A stretch of DNA of 64,000 nt. Origin: Streptomyces sp. NBC_00536. GTDB taxonomy: Bacteria; Actinomycetota; Actinomycetes; Streptomycetales; Streptomycetaceae. A program made the translations under genes and the position numbers. The stretch spans positions 8,432,001 through 8,496,000 of the forward strand of contig NZ_CP107819.1 in NCBI RefSeq assembly GCF_036346295.1, in the 5' to 3' direction. Positions 18,166-26,832 of this stretch are shown one piece after another (the stretch's first letter is position 1; every line of letters starts with the position of its first letter). The notes beneath the pieces were generated by a model. It had not been told where the DNA came from, ran no database searches, and was given only the letters and a program-made list of their open reading frames with translations.

Positions 18166-19062
18166 ACATCCCCGGACGTTCCTCCGCGAGCCATCCCCGC
18201 GCGGCCAGGCGCTTCACCTTCGACCGCAGACCCTCCACTTTCGCGGGCACCGGCTCCAGCCCGACCGCCACCGCGAGCTGCCGACAGTCCATCGCTCCGA
18301 CAACCGACACGCTCCCACCAGCCAGAACGTCCACGAGTTGCCGGTAATCCGGTGCCAGCACCTCAGCAGCGAGGCCTTCGCGCCACATCGGCACCACCGA
18401 GCCGGGCACCCCACCCACAACCGGCTCCGGCACCCCGCCGACCACCACGGCCGGTGGCACCTCCACGTTCCCGGGCGATTCCGCCAGGACCTCGGCCACT
18501 GTCTCCCGGGCAATCACGAACCGCTCCCACACGGCCAGGGGCGAGGCCGGCGGCAACAGGACGCCGAGTTCGCGGCGCAGGACGGGGCCGAGTTCGAGTC
18601 CGGTGGTGTCGCAGGGGTGGTGGATCACTCCCGCGTCAAGTTCGTGGGCGGCCATGCGGGCCAGCTGTTCGGCCGTGGACAGCTCGTGCAGTTCCACCTC
18701 CAGGCCGGGCTGGTCCTTTCGCAGGCCGGCAAGGATCGAGGCGACGGGCTCGCCGACGATGCCGGAGGGGAGGGCGGCCTGCAGGAGACCGCTGCGGCCG
18801 TCGCGGATGCGGGCTGCGCCGGCCAGGAACGTGTCAGTACAGGCGAGCAGAGCGCGTGCCTCGTCCAGTAGGAGAGCGCCGCCCTGGGTGAGGGCGACAC
18901 TGCGGCTGGTGCGCTCGAAGAGCCGTAGGCCGAGCTCCTTGCCAGACGCTGAATGCGCTGCGAGAGGGGCCGCTGGGCCATGCCCAACCGGACAGCGGCT
19001 CGACCGAAATATCTCTCCTCTGCAACAGCGTCGAAGCACCGCACATGTCCGACTATGTCCAC
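18131..19062 (-). pseudogene. LysR-family regulator, frameshifted and with a foreign tail
   Basis: From GTG 19062 the LysR helix-turn-helix is readable (RCFDAVAEERYFGRAAVRLG, AQRPLSQRIQRL). One base is missing near 18941-18944, after which sense continues one frame over (KELGLRLFERTSRSVALTQGG) into the effector domain up to about LPPASPLAVWE. From there to the stop the frame encodes something unrelated: a VVVGGVPEP repeat and a winged-helix-like segment (VEGLRSKVKRLAARGWLAEE). That tail is perhaps from a mobile element, and it ends inside the right side of the IS5 region. Non-functional regulator; the tail's origin is unknown. Confidence 0.72.
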
Positions 19063-19120
19063 GAGCAGCAACGATATCAGAATCGCATCATTCCGGATTT
19101 GATTCTGATATTGGACATAG
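19053..19120. promoter_or_regulatory. Nested inverted repeats upstream of the LysR relic
   Basis: ATATCAGAATC (19074-19084) is repeated inverted at 19101-19111 with a 16-base spacer. An outer pair, CTATGTCC (19053-19060) and GGACATAG (19113-19120), brackets it. The A/T-rich dyad lies at and before the LysR start, the usual place for a LysR-type operator; target genes would read rightwards. Confidence 0.42.
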
Positions 19121-19147
19121 TGCCGGGGATGGTGCTGATCTCGACAC

Positions 19148-19417
19148 ATGCCCCCGCCCACGCTTCACACCCTCGGCCTTCTCGTCCTGTTGCTCGCGGT
19201 CGGCGTGAGCGCCTGCACCCTGGCAAGCGCATCGCCGTCTTCTGAGCCTCGGCCCCGGAGGCAGCTGACTCCGGCTGAACGCTGGGCAGAGACAGAGCGC
19301 CCTCGCGGTGCCGACGGCCCGCGGCGTCCGCGTCTTCGCTGTACGCAACACAGGCCATCCCCCCCGCAAGCCACCGGTTCGGGTCCGGAGGCCGCAACCC
19401 CGCATGACCGCCCCTGA
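19148..19417 (+). CDS. Possible small lipoprotein
   Basis: An 89-residue frame starting with a lipoprotein-like signal: hydrophobic LGLLVLLLAVGV followed by the lipobox VSAC. After about 35 residues it becomes Pro/Arg-rich and frame-shift-like. It lies just upstream of the penicillin-binding protein genes. It may be a decayed lipoprotein gene or a chance frame. Confidence 0.33.
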   Translation: MPPPTLHTLGLLVLLLAVGVSACTLASASPSSEPRPRRQLTPAERWAETERPRGADGPRRPRLRCTQHRPSPPQATGSGPEAATPHDRP

Positions 19418-19476
19418 CGTAAGGCCCATGCCCCAAGTCATGCACCAGCCCAGCTGGAGACGGAAGGACCCCTTTG

Positions 19477-21105
19477 ATGCATGAATCGGAACACCCTGCC
19501 CCTGCCCGTCGCCGACACTGGCGCCTTCTGCGTGCTGCCGCTGTGGCGGCCGCCGCAGCCACCATCGCGGGAGTCGGCGCATACGCCGCGGAGTGGCGGC
19601 CATTCGGGCCGGCCCGGCCGGCCGTCCATCCGGATGCCGTGGCCCAGGCCGAGGCGTTCCTGGCGGACTGGGCGGGCGGCCGTGCTGAGGGCGCGGGTGC
19701 CCGCACCACCAGCCCCGACCGAGCACAGACGACCTTGCGGAACTTCACCGCGGGGCTCGACATCACCGCGCCGTCCCTGACAGCAGGCGCGGCGAGTGTG
19801 GCGAAGGACGGCACCGTCATCATCGCGTTCTCCGCGCAGATGCCGGTCACGGGTCTGGGGACTTGGTCCTACGACTCGCAGATTCCCGTGCGCCGCCAGC
19901 AGGACGGAGCCTGGAAAGTCGCCTGGGACCTTTCGCTGGTCCACCCGAACCTGAGCAGCACCGAGAAGTTCCGCCTCCAACGCCAGAGCACCGAGGCCAC
20001 CCCGGTCACCGACCGCAGCGGCAAGCCGCTGTCCGCGACCGCCGGCCCGTCACTGAAACCGATGCTCACCCAGATCGCGCACCGGGCGGGCGCCGGTCCG
20101 CGCGGTGCGATCGAGCGGATCAACCGGGTAAGCGAAGAGGTCACCGGCGTCGAGGCCCGGTTCGGCAAGGAAGAAGGCGCCGCGGCAGGGCAGAGCATCC
20201 GCAGCACGCTCGACTCGACGTGGCAGGCCGCCGCCGACCAGGCCCTGGCCGCGACGGCCGGCGGCAGGGACGCGGCGCTGGTGGCCCTGCGCATCGACAA
20301 CGGCGAGATCCTGGCCGTGGCGAACTCGCCGGTTGCCGGGTTCAACCGCGCCCTCTCCGGAACCTACGCCCCCGGCTCGACCTGGAAAATCGTCACCACC
20401 AGCGCGCTGCTCCTCGGCGGCGCCGTAAAGCCCGGCGACATCGTGGACTGCCCCAAATATTTGACGGTCGGCAAGCAGTTCCACAACGTCGAGACCTCCG
20501 AGTTCCCCGGCGCGACATTCACCAAGAATTTCACCGAGTCCTGCAACACCGGATTCATCAGCCTGCGCGACAAGATCGGCGACAGCGAACTCGGCGACGT
20601 CGCCGCCAAGTACTTCGGCATCGGACAGAAGTGGAACGTGGGCCTACCCACCTTCGACGGATCCGTACCAGTCCCCGGTGGCCAGACCGAGAAGGCCGCC
20701 TCGATGATCGGCCAGGGCCGCGTGCTGGGAAACCCACTGACCATGGCCTCCGTCGCGGCGACTGCAGCCTCCGGTTCCTTCCACCAGCCCACCATCACCC
20801 CCGACGCCCAGGACAAGACCACCACCACCGCGCTCCCCGCCAAAGTAGTCACCCAACTGCGCGCCCTGATGCGTGTCACCGTCACCGACGGCACCGCCCG
20901 CGGCCTGGCCGACCTGCCTGGGAACGTCGGCGCGAAGACCGGCACCGCCGAGGTCGGCGAAAGCGCCCCGAACAACGGCTGGGTCGTCGCCACCCGAGGC
21001 AACGTCGCCGTCGCCGTCGTCGTGGAAGGCGGCATCACCGGTGGATCGTCCGCGGTCCCCGTCGTACGCCACCTCCTGCAAGCCGTCCCTCACGACCCCT
21101 CCTGA
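19477..21105 (+). CDS. Penicillin-binding protein with NTF2-like (MecA_N) domain
   Basis: A 542-residue class B PBP: N-terminal anchor helix (about 18-40), NTF2-like domain as in MecA (about 50-165), dimerisation-like linker, then the transpeptidase. All three active-site motifs are intact: Ser301-T-W-K (PGSTWK), Ser355-C-N (ESCN) and Lys487-T-G (GAKTGTAEV). It cross-links peptidoglycan outside the membrane. ATG 19477 follows GGAAGGA at eight bases; an in-frame TTG lies one codon earlier. A second PBP gene follows after 53 bases, so the two are probably co-transcribed. The MecA-like domain suggests a low-affinity, beta-lactam-tolerant enzyme (inference). Confidence 0.93.
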   Translation: MHESEHPAPARRRHWRLLRAAAVAAAAATIAGVGAYAAEWRPFGPARPAVHPDAVAQAEAFLADWAGGRAEGAGARTTSPDRAQTTLRNFTAGLDITAPSLTAGAASVAKDGTVIIAFSAQMPVTGLGTWSYDSQIPVRRQQDGAWKVAWDLSLVHPNLSSTEKFRLQRQSTEATPVTDRSGKPLSATAGPSLKPMLTQIAHRAGAGPRGAIERINRVSEEVTGVEARFGKEEGAAAGQSIRSTLDSTWQAAADQALAATAGGRDAALVALRIDNGEILAVANSPVAGFNRALSGTYAPGSTWKIVTTSALLLGGAVKPGDIVDCPKYLTVGKQFHNVETSEFPGATFTKNFTESCNTGFISLRDKIGDSELGDVAAKYFGIGQKWNVGLPTFDGSVPVPGGQTEKAASMIGQGRVLGNPLTMASVAATAASGSFHQPTITPDAQDKTTTTALPAKVVTQLRALMRVTVTDGTARGLADLPGNVGAKTGTAEVGESAPNNGWVVATRGNVAVAVVVEGGITGGSSAVPVVRHLLQAVPHDPS

Positions 21106-21158
21106 CCCGACCCTGCCCCGCCCCCATGGCCGCGGCGCGGCCTTCCCCGAGAGTGAAC

Positions 21159-22628
21159 ATGAACAAGACCCTCCGACACGCAGCAGTCTTCTTCGGGATG
21201 CTGTTCTTCGCCCTGCTCGCCCGGGCGACCTGGATCCACACCGTCTCCGCCGAAAACCTGGCCAAGGATCCCAACAACCGCAGAAACCTGATCGAGGCCT
21301 TCAGCCGCCCGCGCGGTGACATCATCGTCGGTGGGCGCCCCATCACCGGCTCCACGCCGACCCCCGGATCCGAGCTGCTGTACAAGCGCACCTACGCCGA
21401 CGGGCCGATGTACGCGCCGGTCACCGGCTATCTCTCCCAGGCCCAGGGCGCCACCATGCTCGAAGGCGTCCACCGTGACCTGCTCGCCGGCACGGACTCA
21501 CGCCTGCACGGCAGTGTCTTCGACGCCCTGATCGGAAAGGAGAGTGCCGGCGGCGACATTGTCACCACTATCGACCCAGACGCGCAGAAGGCTGCCTACC
21601 AAGGGCTCACCGACCTGGGGGCGAAGGGCGCGGTCGTGGCTCTCGACCCCAGCAGCGGAAGGATCCTCGCCATGGCCAGCACCCCGTCCTACGACCCGTC
21701 CGTCTTCGCCGGGAACTCACGCAAGGAAGGCGAGGAGTTCACCCGCCTCGATCAGGACAAGGACAAGCCGCTGAGCAACCGGGCGATCCGCGAGGCCTAT
21801 CCGCCCGGCTCAACCTTCAAGATCCTCACAGCGGCCGCCGCCCTCGAACACGGTACGGTCACCGACATCAACGCCCCCTCCCACATTCCCTCCCCCTACC
21901 AGCTTCCTGACAGCTTGAGGAAGATCGGCAACGTGGTGCCCGACGCCCAGTGCGACAAGGTTTCGATGAAGACGGCCATGCAGTGGTCCTGCAACAACGT
22001 CTTCCTGGACGTGGCGCTGAAGACCGGCCGCAGCAAGATGCAGGAGACCGCCGAGAAGTTCGGCTTCAACCAGGAACACTTCCTGCCTGTCCGCACCTCC
22101 GCCGCAACCTACCCCGACAAGCTCGACAAGCCCCAGACCGCCCTGACCGGCATGGGCCAGGGAAGCCTGACCAGCACACCCGTGCAGATGGCCATGGTCG
22201 CCGCAGGCATCGCCAACAACGGCACCGTGATGAAGCCCTACCTGGTCGAGCAGATCCAGGGACCCGACCTGTCCGTGATCGAGAGGGCAGCCCCTACGGC
22301 ACTCGGACAGGCGGTCTCCGAACGCACCGCGAAGAAGGTGCAGGAGATGATGGAGCACGCCGTCCGCGAGGGAAGCGCCGAGGGAGCACACATGCCCGGA
22401 GTCATCGTCGGCGGGAAACCCGGCACAGCCGAACACGGCATCGACGTACGCGACGAACGTCCCTACGCCTGGTTCGTCTCCTACGCCAAGCAGAAGGACG
22501 GAACCTCACCCGTCGCGGTAGCCGTGTTCATCGACCCCAAAGACATGAACATCTCCCCCGCCGACATAGGAGGCGGGCGCCTCGGCGCACCCATCGCCAA
22601 AGCAGTCATGCAGGCCGTCCTGAATTAG
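21159..22628 (+). CDS. pbpA: Class B penicillin-binding protein, PbpA type, with altered KTG box
   Basis: A 489-residue protein, matching the usual length and order of Streptomyces PbpA: signal anchor, SRPRGDIIVGGRPITGS, dimerisation domain and transpeptidase. Ser218-T-F-K (PPGSTFK) and Ser277-C-N are normal. The third motif reads GGKPGTAEHG (Lys420), with Pro where the family has Thr or Ser. That residue lines the active site and contacts beta-lactams, so affinity may be changed or activity lost. ATG 21159 is preferred; an in-frame GTG lies at 21153. It is placed directly after the NTF2-domain PBP. This is an additional, non-core pbpA copy rather than the one in the division locus (inference from neighbours). 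Confidence 0.92.
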   Translation: MNKTLRHAAVFFGMLFFALLARATWIHTVSAENLAKDPNNRRNLIEAFSRPRGDIIVGGRPITGSTPTPGSELLYKRTYADGPMYAPVTGYLSQAQGATMLEGVHRDLLAGTDSRLHGSVFDALIGKESAGGDIVTTIDPDAQKAAYQGLTDLGAKGAVVALDPSSGRILAMASTPSYDPSVFAGNSRKEGEEFTRLDQDKDKPLSNRAIREAYPPGSTFKILTAAAALEHGTVTDINAPSHIPSPYQLPDSLRKIGNVVPDAQCDKVSMKTAMQWSCNNVFLDVALKTGRSKMQETAEKFGFNQEHFLPVRTSAATYPDKLDKPQTALTGMGQGSLTSTPVQMAMVAAGIANNGTVMKPYLVEQIQGPDLSVIERAAPTALGQAVSERTAKKVQEMMEHAVREGSAEGAHMPGVIVGGKPGTAEHGIDVRDERPYAWFVSYAKQKDGTSPVAVAVFIDPKDMNISPADIGGGRLGAPIAKAVMQAVLN

Positions 22629-22782
22629 GCCAGGCACACCAAGTTCCCCGGCCAAGGCACCCCATGGCCCACGCCATGGCCCGTCTTCGGCCCATCCGGG
22701 GGCCCCGCCGTGTCCGGCCCTGCCCACTGCGCTCACATTCTGCCCTATATGTAAGGTTCCATGCATCAAGGACGGAGATGTT

Positions 22783-23733
22783 ATGGAGGCGTGGGAAGCC
22801 GGGTGCGGTACCCGCAAGGCCCAGGCGGCGCGGACACGCGAAGCGTTCGCCTACTGCCGGCGGGTGCTGGTCGGAGCGGAAGGCCTGGAGTTCTATCTGG
22901 CTTCCGCCCTGCTGCCGACGCGGAAGCGGCCCTACACGTGGGCGTTGTACGGCTTCGCGCGCTACACCGACGAGATCGTCGACACCACGAGATATGCACC
23001 TGAGCGCAGAACCGCCCGCTTCGAAGCCTGGAACGGCGCTGTTGAAGCCGCCCTGCGGAGCGGGGACAGCAGCCACCCTGTCCTGCACGCGTTGATGCGC
23101 ACTCTGGGCCGGTGGGATATTCCTGCCTGCCATGTGCGGGAGTACCTCGTTTCCCAGGAGATGGACCTGCGCGTGACGGAGTACGCCACGTACGCCGATC
23201 TGCGCGGGTTCATCGAGCGCGCGTCATTGTCGTTCGGGCGGCAGATGCTGCCTGTCCTCGAACCTTTGGACCGTGTCCTGGCGGGCAGGGGCGGCGATGC
23301 CATGAGCGAGGCGATGCAGCTCACGAACATCGTGCGCGATGTCCAAGAGGACTACCGACTGGGGCGCGTCTACCTTCCGCAGGAGGACCTGTCCGCCTGC
23401 GGCGTGAGCCCCCGAGACCTCTCGGGCACGCGGGTGACCCCGCAGATGCGGGCAGTGGTGCGCAAGCAGGTGGGGCGGGCCCGTGAGCTCCTGGTGACGG
23501 CGGAACTACAGGAGGGGGCGCTGCCCCCGTCGAGCCGGCCCGCCGTGCGGGCGGTGCACTCGATCTACGGGGCCCTGCTCCGCGAGGTGGAGATGCGGGA
23601 CTTCGACGTGTTCACCAGCAGGGTGCGGTTGGGGCCATGGCGGAAGGCCGCCATCGGATCGTCGGCCCTCGCCGAACGTCTGAGTGACCGCTTCGCCTGT
23701 CGGCGTACTGCCGCGGTGGTTGCCACGGCCTGA
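22783..23733 (+). CDS. Squalene/phytoene synthase family
   Basis: A 316-residue all-helical head-to-head prenyl synthase. Both Asp-rich motifs are present: DEIVD (near residue 63, ALYGFARYTDEIVD) and NIVRDVQED (near 186). It joins two prenyl diphosphates via a presqualene- or prephytoene-type intermediate; chain length cannot be read. ATG 22783 has GGAG five bases upstream. No phytoene desaturase, HpnC/HpnE partner or cyclase is in the window. It is convergent with the MpaB-oxygenase/ABC operon and follows the PBP pair on the same strand (155-base gap). Confidence 0.92.
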   Translation: MEAWEAGCGTRKAQAARTREAFAYCRRVLVGAEGLEFYLASALLPTRKRPYTWALYGFARYTDEIVDTTRYAPERRTARFEAWNGAVEAALRSGDSSHPVLHALMRTLGRWDIPACHVREYLVSQEMDLRVTEYATYADLRGFIERASLSFGRQMLPVLEPLDRVLAGRGGDAMSEAMQLTNIVRDVQEDYRLGRVYLPQEDLSACGVSPRDLSGTRVTPQMRAVVRKQVGRARELLVTAELQEGALPPSSRPAVRAVHSIYGALLREVEMRDFDVFTSRVRLGPWRKAAIGSSALAERLSDRFACRRTAAVVATA

Positions 23734-23804
23734 GCCCCCGGCAGCCGTTCCCGGCCGCCGGAAGAAACCGAACGCCCATCAGCACGGCTGTGGCGAGCCG
23801 GCTC

Positions 23805-24740
23805 TCACGATCTGTCGACGTGCCCGGGGCATCGAGCCATGCCCGGATGGTCCGTGCGCACCGGCGCGGCGATGCCGAACCGCTCCATGACGGCGCCCGG
23901 GGCGTCGAGCGTGTACGTGCGCACGCGCGGCAGGACGTGGAAGAGGGATACCGTCCGGGGGGAGCAGAGGTGGCGCAGCCACCGCGCCCTGACCCGCAGT
24001 GCAAAGGCTGTCGCGTGGACGAGGACTGCCGGAGGCCGCTGGTAGCCGAGCGCGGTGCGCACCGCCGGGGGAAGGGCTGCCAGGGCGGTCTTCGTGGCCG
24101 CGTGGCGCAGCGGGGCGGGGAACCAGCACGCCATGACGCTGAGGGCCGCTCCGGCGACGCGGTGGCCGGCTGGAGTCGGCCGCTGGTGGGTGTGCTCGTA
24201 CTCGTCGTAGAAGGAAGCCAGTTGCTCGTAGGTGGCAGGCAGATCCTTGATCGCGAGACGCTGCCCGATGCCGCGGTAGAGATGGAAGGCCGCGCGGCGT
24301 TCGTGACTGGTCAGGGGACGCCAGCCGCAGCGGTCGATCCAGCGGACGGGTTCGAGGACGAACGCGGCGAGGGTGTAGAGCATGTCGCCGTTGCTGATGC
24401 GGTACCAGCTGTGCGCGCGATTGACGATACGCAGCGCGGTGCGCCCTTCCGGGGAGTCGCAACCGAAGCGTACGAGGGCTCCCATCAGCAGGAAGGTGTC
24501 GTCGTAGCGGCGCTGGCCCGCGCAGGCGAACTCCCCGGTGGCGTCGAGAAGAGCCGCAATGGAGGGGATGGCGAAGGTGCGCAGGAGGGCGAGCTCCATG
24601 CCGCGCAGGTAGTCGAAGGGGAACTCCAGGCCCGCGCTGATGCGGTAGATCTCCAGATGGTCACCTTCCGGGTCCAGGGCGAGCAGGTGTTCCCGGAGCG
24701 CGAACCGGCCCTTTCTGGCGAACCGGGACCGTTCAGCCAT
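23805..24740 (-). CDS. Oxygenase MpaB family (DUF2236)
   Basis: A 311-residue helical protein recognised by the DUF2236/MpaB pattern (DTFLLMGALVRFG, HSWYRISNGDMLYTLAAFVLEPVRWIDR, LPATYEQLASFYDEYE). Relatives include haem-dependent latex-clearing proteins and mycophenolate MpaB, which cleave unsaturated prenyl chains. The start ATG 24740 overlaps the permease stop by eight bases and has GAGGAG upstream, so it is the last gene of the ABC operon. An in-frame ATG at 24767 would overlap further. The opposing prenyl-synthase gene makes a prenyl substrate attractive but unproven. Confidence 0.85.
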   Translation of the reverse strand: MAERSRFARKGRFALREHLLALDPEGDHLEIYRISAGLEFPFDYLRGMELALLRTFAIPSIAALLDATGEFACAGQRRYDDTFLLMGALVRFGCDSPEGRTALRIVNRAHSWYRISNGDMLYTLAAFVLEPVRWIDRCGWRPLTSHERRAAFHLYRGIGQRLAIKDLPATYEQLASFYDEYEHTHQRPTPAGHRVAGAALSVMACWFPAPLRHAATKTALAALPPAVRTALGYQRPPAVLVHATAFALRVRARWLRHLCSPRTVSLFHVLPRVRTYTLDAPGAVMERFGIAAPVRTDHPGMARCPGHVDRS

Positions 24741-25512
24741 GGCGTGCTGCTCCTCGAGTTCCTGCACGGAAGCAGGCCAGGCTCAGGAGGGTCAGCAGCA
24801 CATACCAGGTGACCTGCGCGGTGAGGCGGCCGGTAACGTCCGCGGTGCTGAAGGCGGCGCCGGAAGCGGCGTGGACCGCCCCGTAGGTCGGCAGGAACTG
24901 GAACCGGTCCTCATCCGCATGGGGGTTCAGCATCGGGTTCTGCAGGCCGCTGTCGAGGAGACTGACCATGATGATGGTGAACATGCCCTCGAGTTCCCCC
25001 GGCAGAACGGCGGCCAGCGCGGTTCCCAGGCTGGCGTAGGTCAGCGCGGCCAGCAGCAGGGCGACACCCACGAAGAGGGGCCTGCGTACGTCGATGAGGG
25101 CGAAGATCACGACCAGGGTGTAGCCGGCGGTCGCAGCGGCCGCCACCGCGACGGCCGCCAGGCGTCCGGCGAACAAGGACGGCGCGCTGAACCCGGCCCG
25201 CACCAGGCGGCGGTCGAAGCCCCGACCGCGGTGGGTTGCCGTGAACGCCAGGAAGCCGATGATCAAAGTGATGGCGTTCGCGGCGGCGTAGATGAGGCTG
25301 AAGGCGTTGCCCGGCACCACGACGGGGACGGCGGCCTGGGGGCCGGGATGAAACGTCACCGGGTAGGACAGGAAGGTGATCTTCTCCAGGACCAGCCACA
25401 GCGGAACGAACCCCAAAACGAGCACGATGGCCAACCGGTTGCGCGCGTACTCCAGGCAGGCCATGCGTCCGGACACCAGCACGGGCGCCGCCATGCCCGT
25501 CATGGCCGTCAT
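24733..25512 (-). CDS. ABC transporter permease (ABC-2 type)
   Basis: A 259-residue membrane protein with about six helices (NRLAIVLVLGFVPLWLVL, AANAITLIIGFLAF, AAAATAGYTLVVIFALI, and others), lacking an NBD. Start ATG 25512 overlaps the ATPase stop (ATGA). It forms the channel of an exporter with the preceding ATPase. Substrate unknown. The 3' end overlaps the MpaB-type oxygenase start. Confidence 0.85.
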   Translation of the reverse strand: MTAMTGMAAPVLVSGRMACLEYARNRLAIVLVLGFVPLWLVLEKITFLSYPVTFHPGPQAAVPVVVPGNAFSLIYAAANAITLIIGFLAFTATHRGRGFDRRLVRAGFSAPSLFAGRLAAVAVAAAATAGYTLVVIFALIDVRRPLFVGVALLLAALTYASLGTALAAVLPGELEGMFTIIMVSLLDSGLQNPMLNPHADEDRFQFLPTYGAVHAASGAAFSTADVTGRLTAQVTWYVLLTLLSLACFRAGTRGAARHG

Positions 25513-26168
25513 CGAGTTCCCCCAACCACCGCGAGACGCCCGCCGGAAAGGGTGAGCAGCACATCGAATGGTGTGCTGTCGGGAACGAAGTGCGTCACCA
25601 CGAGCACCGTCTTGCCGCGGTCCCGCAGCTCTGCGGCCAGCTCCCAGAACACCTGGTACGTCTCGTGGTCGAGCCCCTGGTACGGCTCGTCCAGCAGCAG
25701 GACGTCCGGATCGTGCATCAGAGCCAGCGTCAGGTTCAGCTTCTGCTGGGTCCCCCCACTCAGCGTCCCCGCTTCCTGGGCGAGGCATGAAGCGAAATTC
25801 AGCCGGCCGAGGAGGCTCTCTGCCCGCTCCATGCTCGTCAGGCGGTAGGCCGTCCGGAACAGGACGAGGTGCTGCGCGACGGTGAGCGAGAGGTTCAACA
25901 CCGGGACCTGCGGACAGTGGCCGTACGAGCCGCCGAAGAGAACCCGGCCCGCATCGGGCCTGAGGTCCCCCAGCAGGACCCGCAGCAGCGTGGTCTTCCC
26001 GCTGCCGTTCTCGCCCGTGATACCGGCGATACAGCCCCCCGGCAGCGCTAGATCGACACCATCCAACACGCGCCGGCCCCGAAAGCTCTTACTCAGGCCG
26101 GCCGCGGCCAGAACCGGCCGGTTCCCCGCGGCGAAGCCGGTCTCGAGGACTCCCTCGGCGGTTCCCAT
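25509..26168 (-). CDS. ABC transporter ATP-binding protein
   Basis: A 219-residue ATPase with intact motifs: Walker A GENGSGKTT, Q-loop CPQVPVL, signature TLSGGTQQK, Walker B VLLLDEPYQG and switch His (VVTHF). The ATG at 26168 is twelve bases after AAGGAG; a GTG at 26195 in frame lacks a site. First gene of the three-gene overlapping operon (ATPase, permease, MpaB oxygenase). Confidence 0.92.
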   Translation of the reverse strand: MGTAEGVLETGFAAGNRPVLAAAGLSKSFRGRRVLDGVDLALPGGCIAGITGENGSGKTTLLRVLLGDLRPDAGRVLFGGSYGHCPQVPVLNLSLTVAQHLVLFRTAYRLTSMERAESLLGRLNFASCLAQEAGTLSGGTQQKLNLTLALMHDPDVLLLDEPYQGLDHETYQVFWELAAELRDRGKTVLVVTHFVPDSTPFDVLLTLSGGRLAVVGGTR

Positions 26169-26730
26169 CCGTGTCCCACGCTCCTTCCGGACCACAGCAC
26201 GTCACCACGTGGCGGTGATACCTCCACTCAAGCGGAACGGGAGGGTCGCAAGCCAGGCGGCACGCACGGGCCTGTTGCACCTTCGGGTGACAGGTCTGGT
26301 CACGCGGTGGGACAGAACTCACTTGGGGGAACCGACGGCACATCCGTTCGCTCCCGTCGGCTTGCCGCGGATGGCACTGCACCATCTACTGGCCCGGGAA
26401 CCTCCTCCAACCCCCGAGAAGACAGCGCCTCTTCGGGGGAGGAGGACGCCACGGCATACCGGCAGCCCAGGTTCGCTCCGAGTGACTTCGTCAGCCCGAC
26501 CGGAGGCCGGCTCTGCCCTTGGTTAACACCCCGCGGGTCGTGGCGGGGCGGCCGGGGCGGTTCGGGAGTCGTGCCCGGCATGCGGCGGCGACGTACGGCA
26601 CACGGTCCGCCAGTGGGCGGCCTGCACCGTGTGCACATGGGGCGGGACGGAGTCCGAGGTGATCGGAGCGGGGTACTGGGGGCCGGGGTGGACCCTGTGA
26701 CCGGGCGGGCATGTTGACCTGATCGGGCAG
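26169..26730. other. Intergenic stretch without supported gene
   Basis: Several Arg/Pro-rich frames on both strands but no consistent coding sense. It should hold the promoter of the minus-strand ABC operon near 26200. A terminator and a long inverted repeat follow. Confidence 0.35.
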
Positions 26731-26759
26731 AAGGGCGGCGAGGAGACCGCCGCCCTTTT
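26731..26759 (+). terminator. GC-rich hairpin with T tract
   Basis: Arms AAGGGCGGCG (26731-26740) and CGCCGCCCTT (26748-26757), a 7-base loop and TTTT at the end: a classical intrinsic terminator reading on +. No intact gene precedes it on +, so it may be the surviving end of a deleted gene. Confidence 0.6.
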
Positions 26760-26763
26760 GTAT

Positions 26764-26832
26764 GTCTAGTGCCCTGACCGCATAGGTCCGCAGGGCTCAA
26801 CCCGGCGGACCTATGCGGTCAGGGCACTAGAC
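26764..26832. repeat. Perfect 28-bp inverted repeat at the IS982 end
   Basis: Arms at 26764-26791 and 26805-26832 are exact complements, separated by 13 bases. The right arm includes the last codons and stop of the IS982 transposase, so it belongs to the element's end; the left arm lies outside it. The whole could fold into a very stable stem. Confidence 0.88.

Noticed and set aside
26307..26717. 136-codon + frame before the terminator at 26731
   Set aside because: Composition is Arg/Gly/Ser-rich without conserved pattern; it overlaps the likely promoter of the ABC operon.
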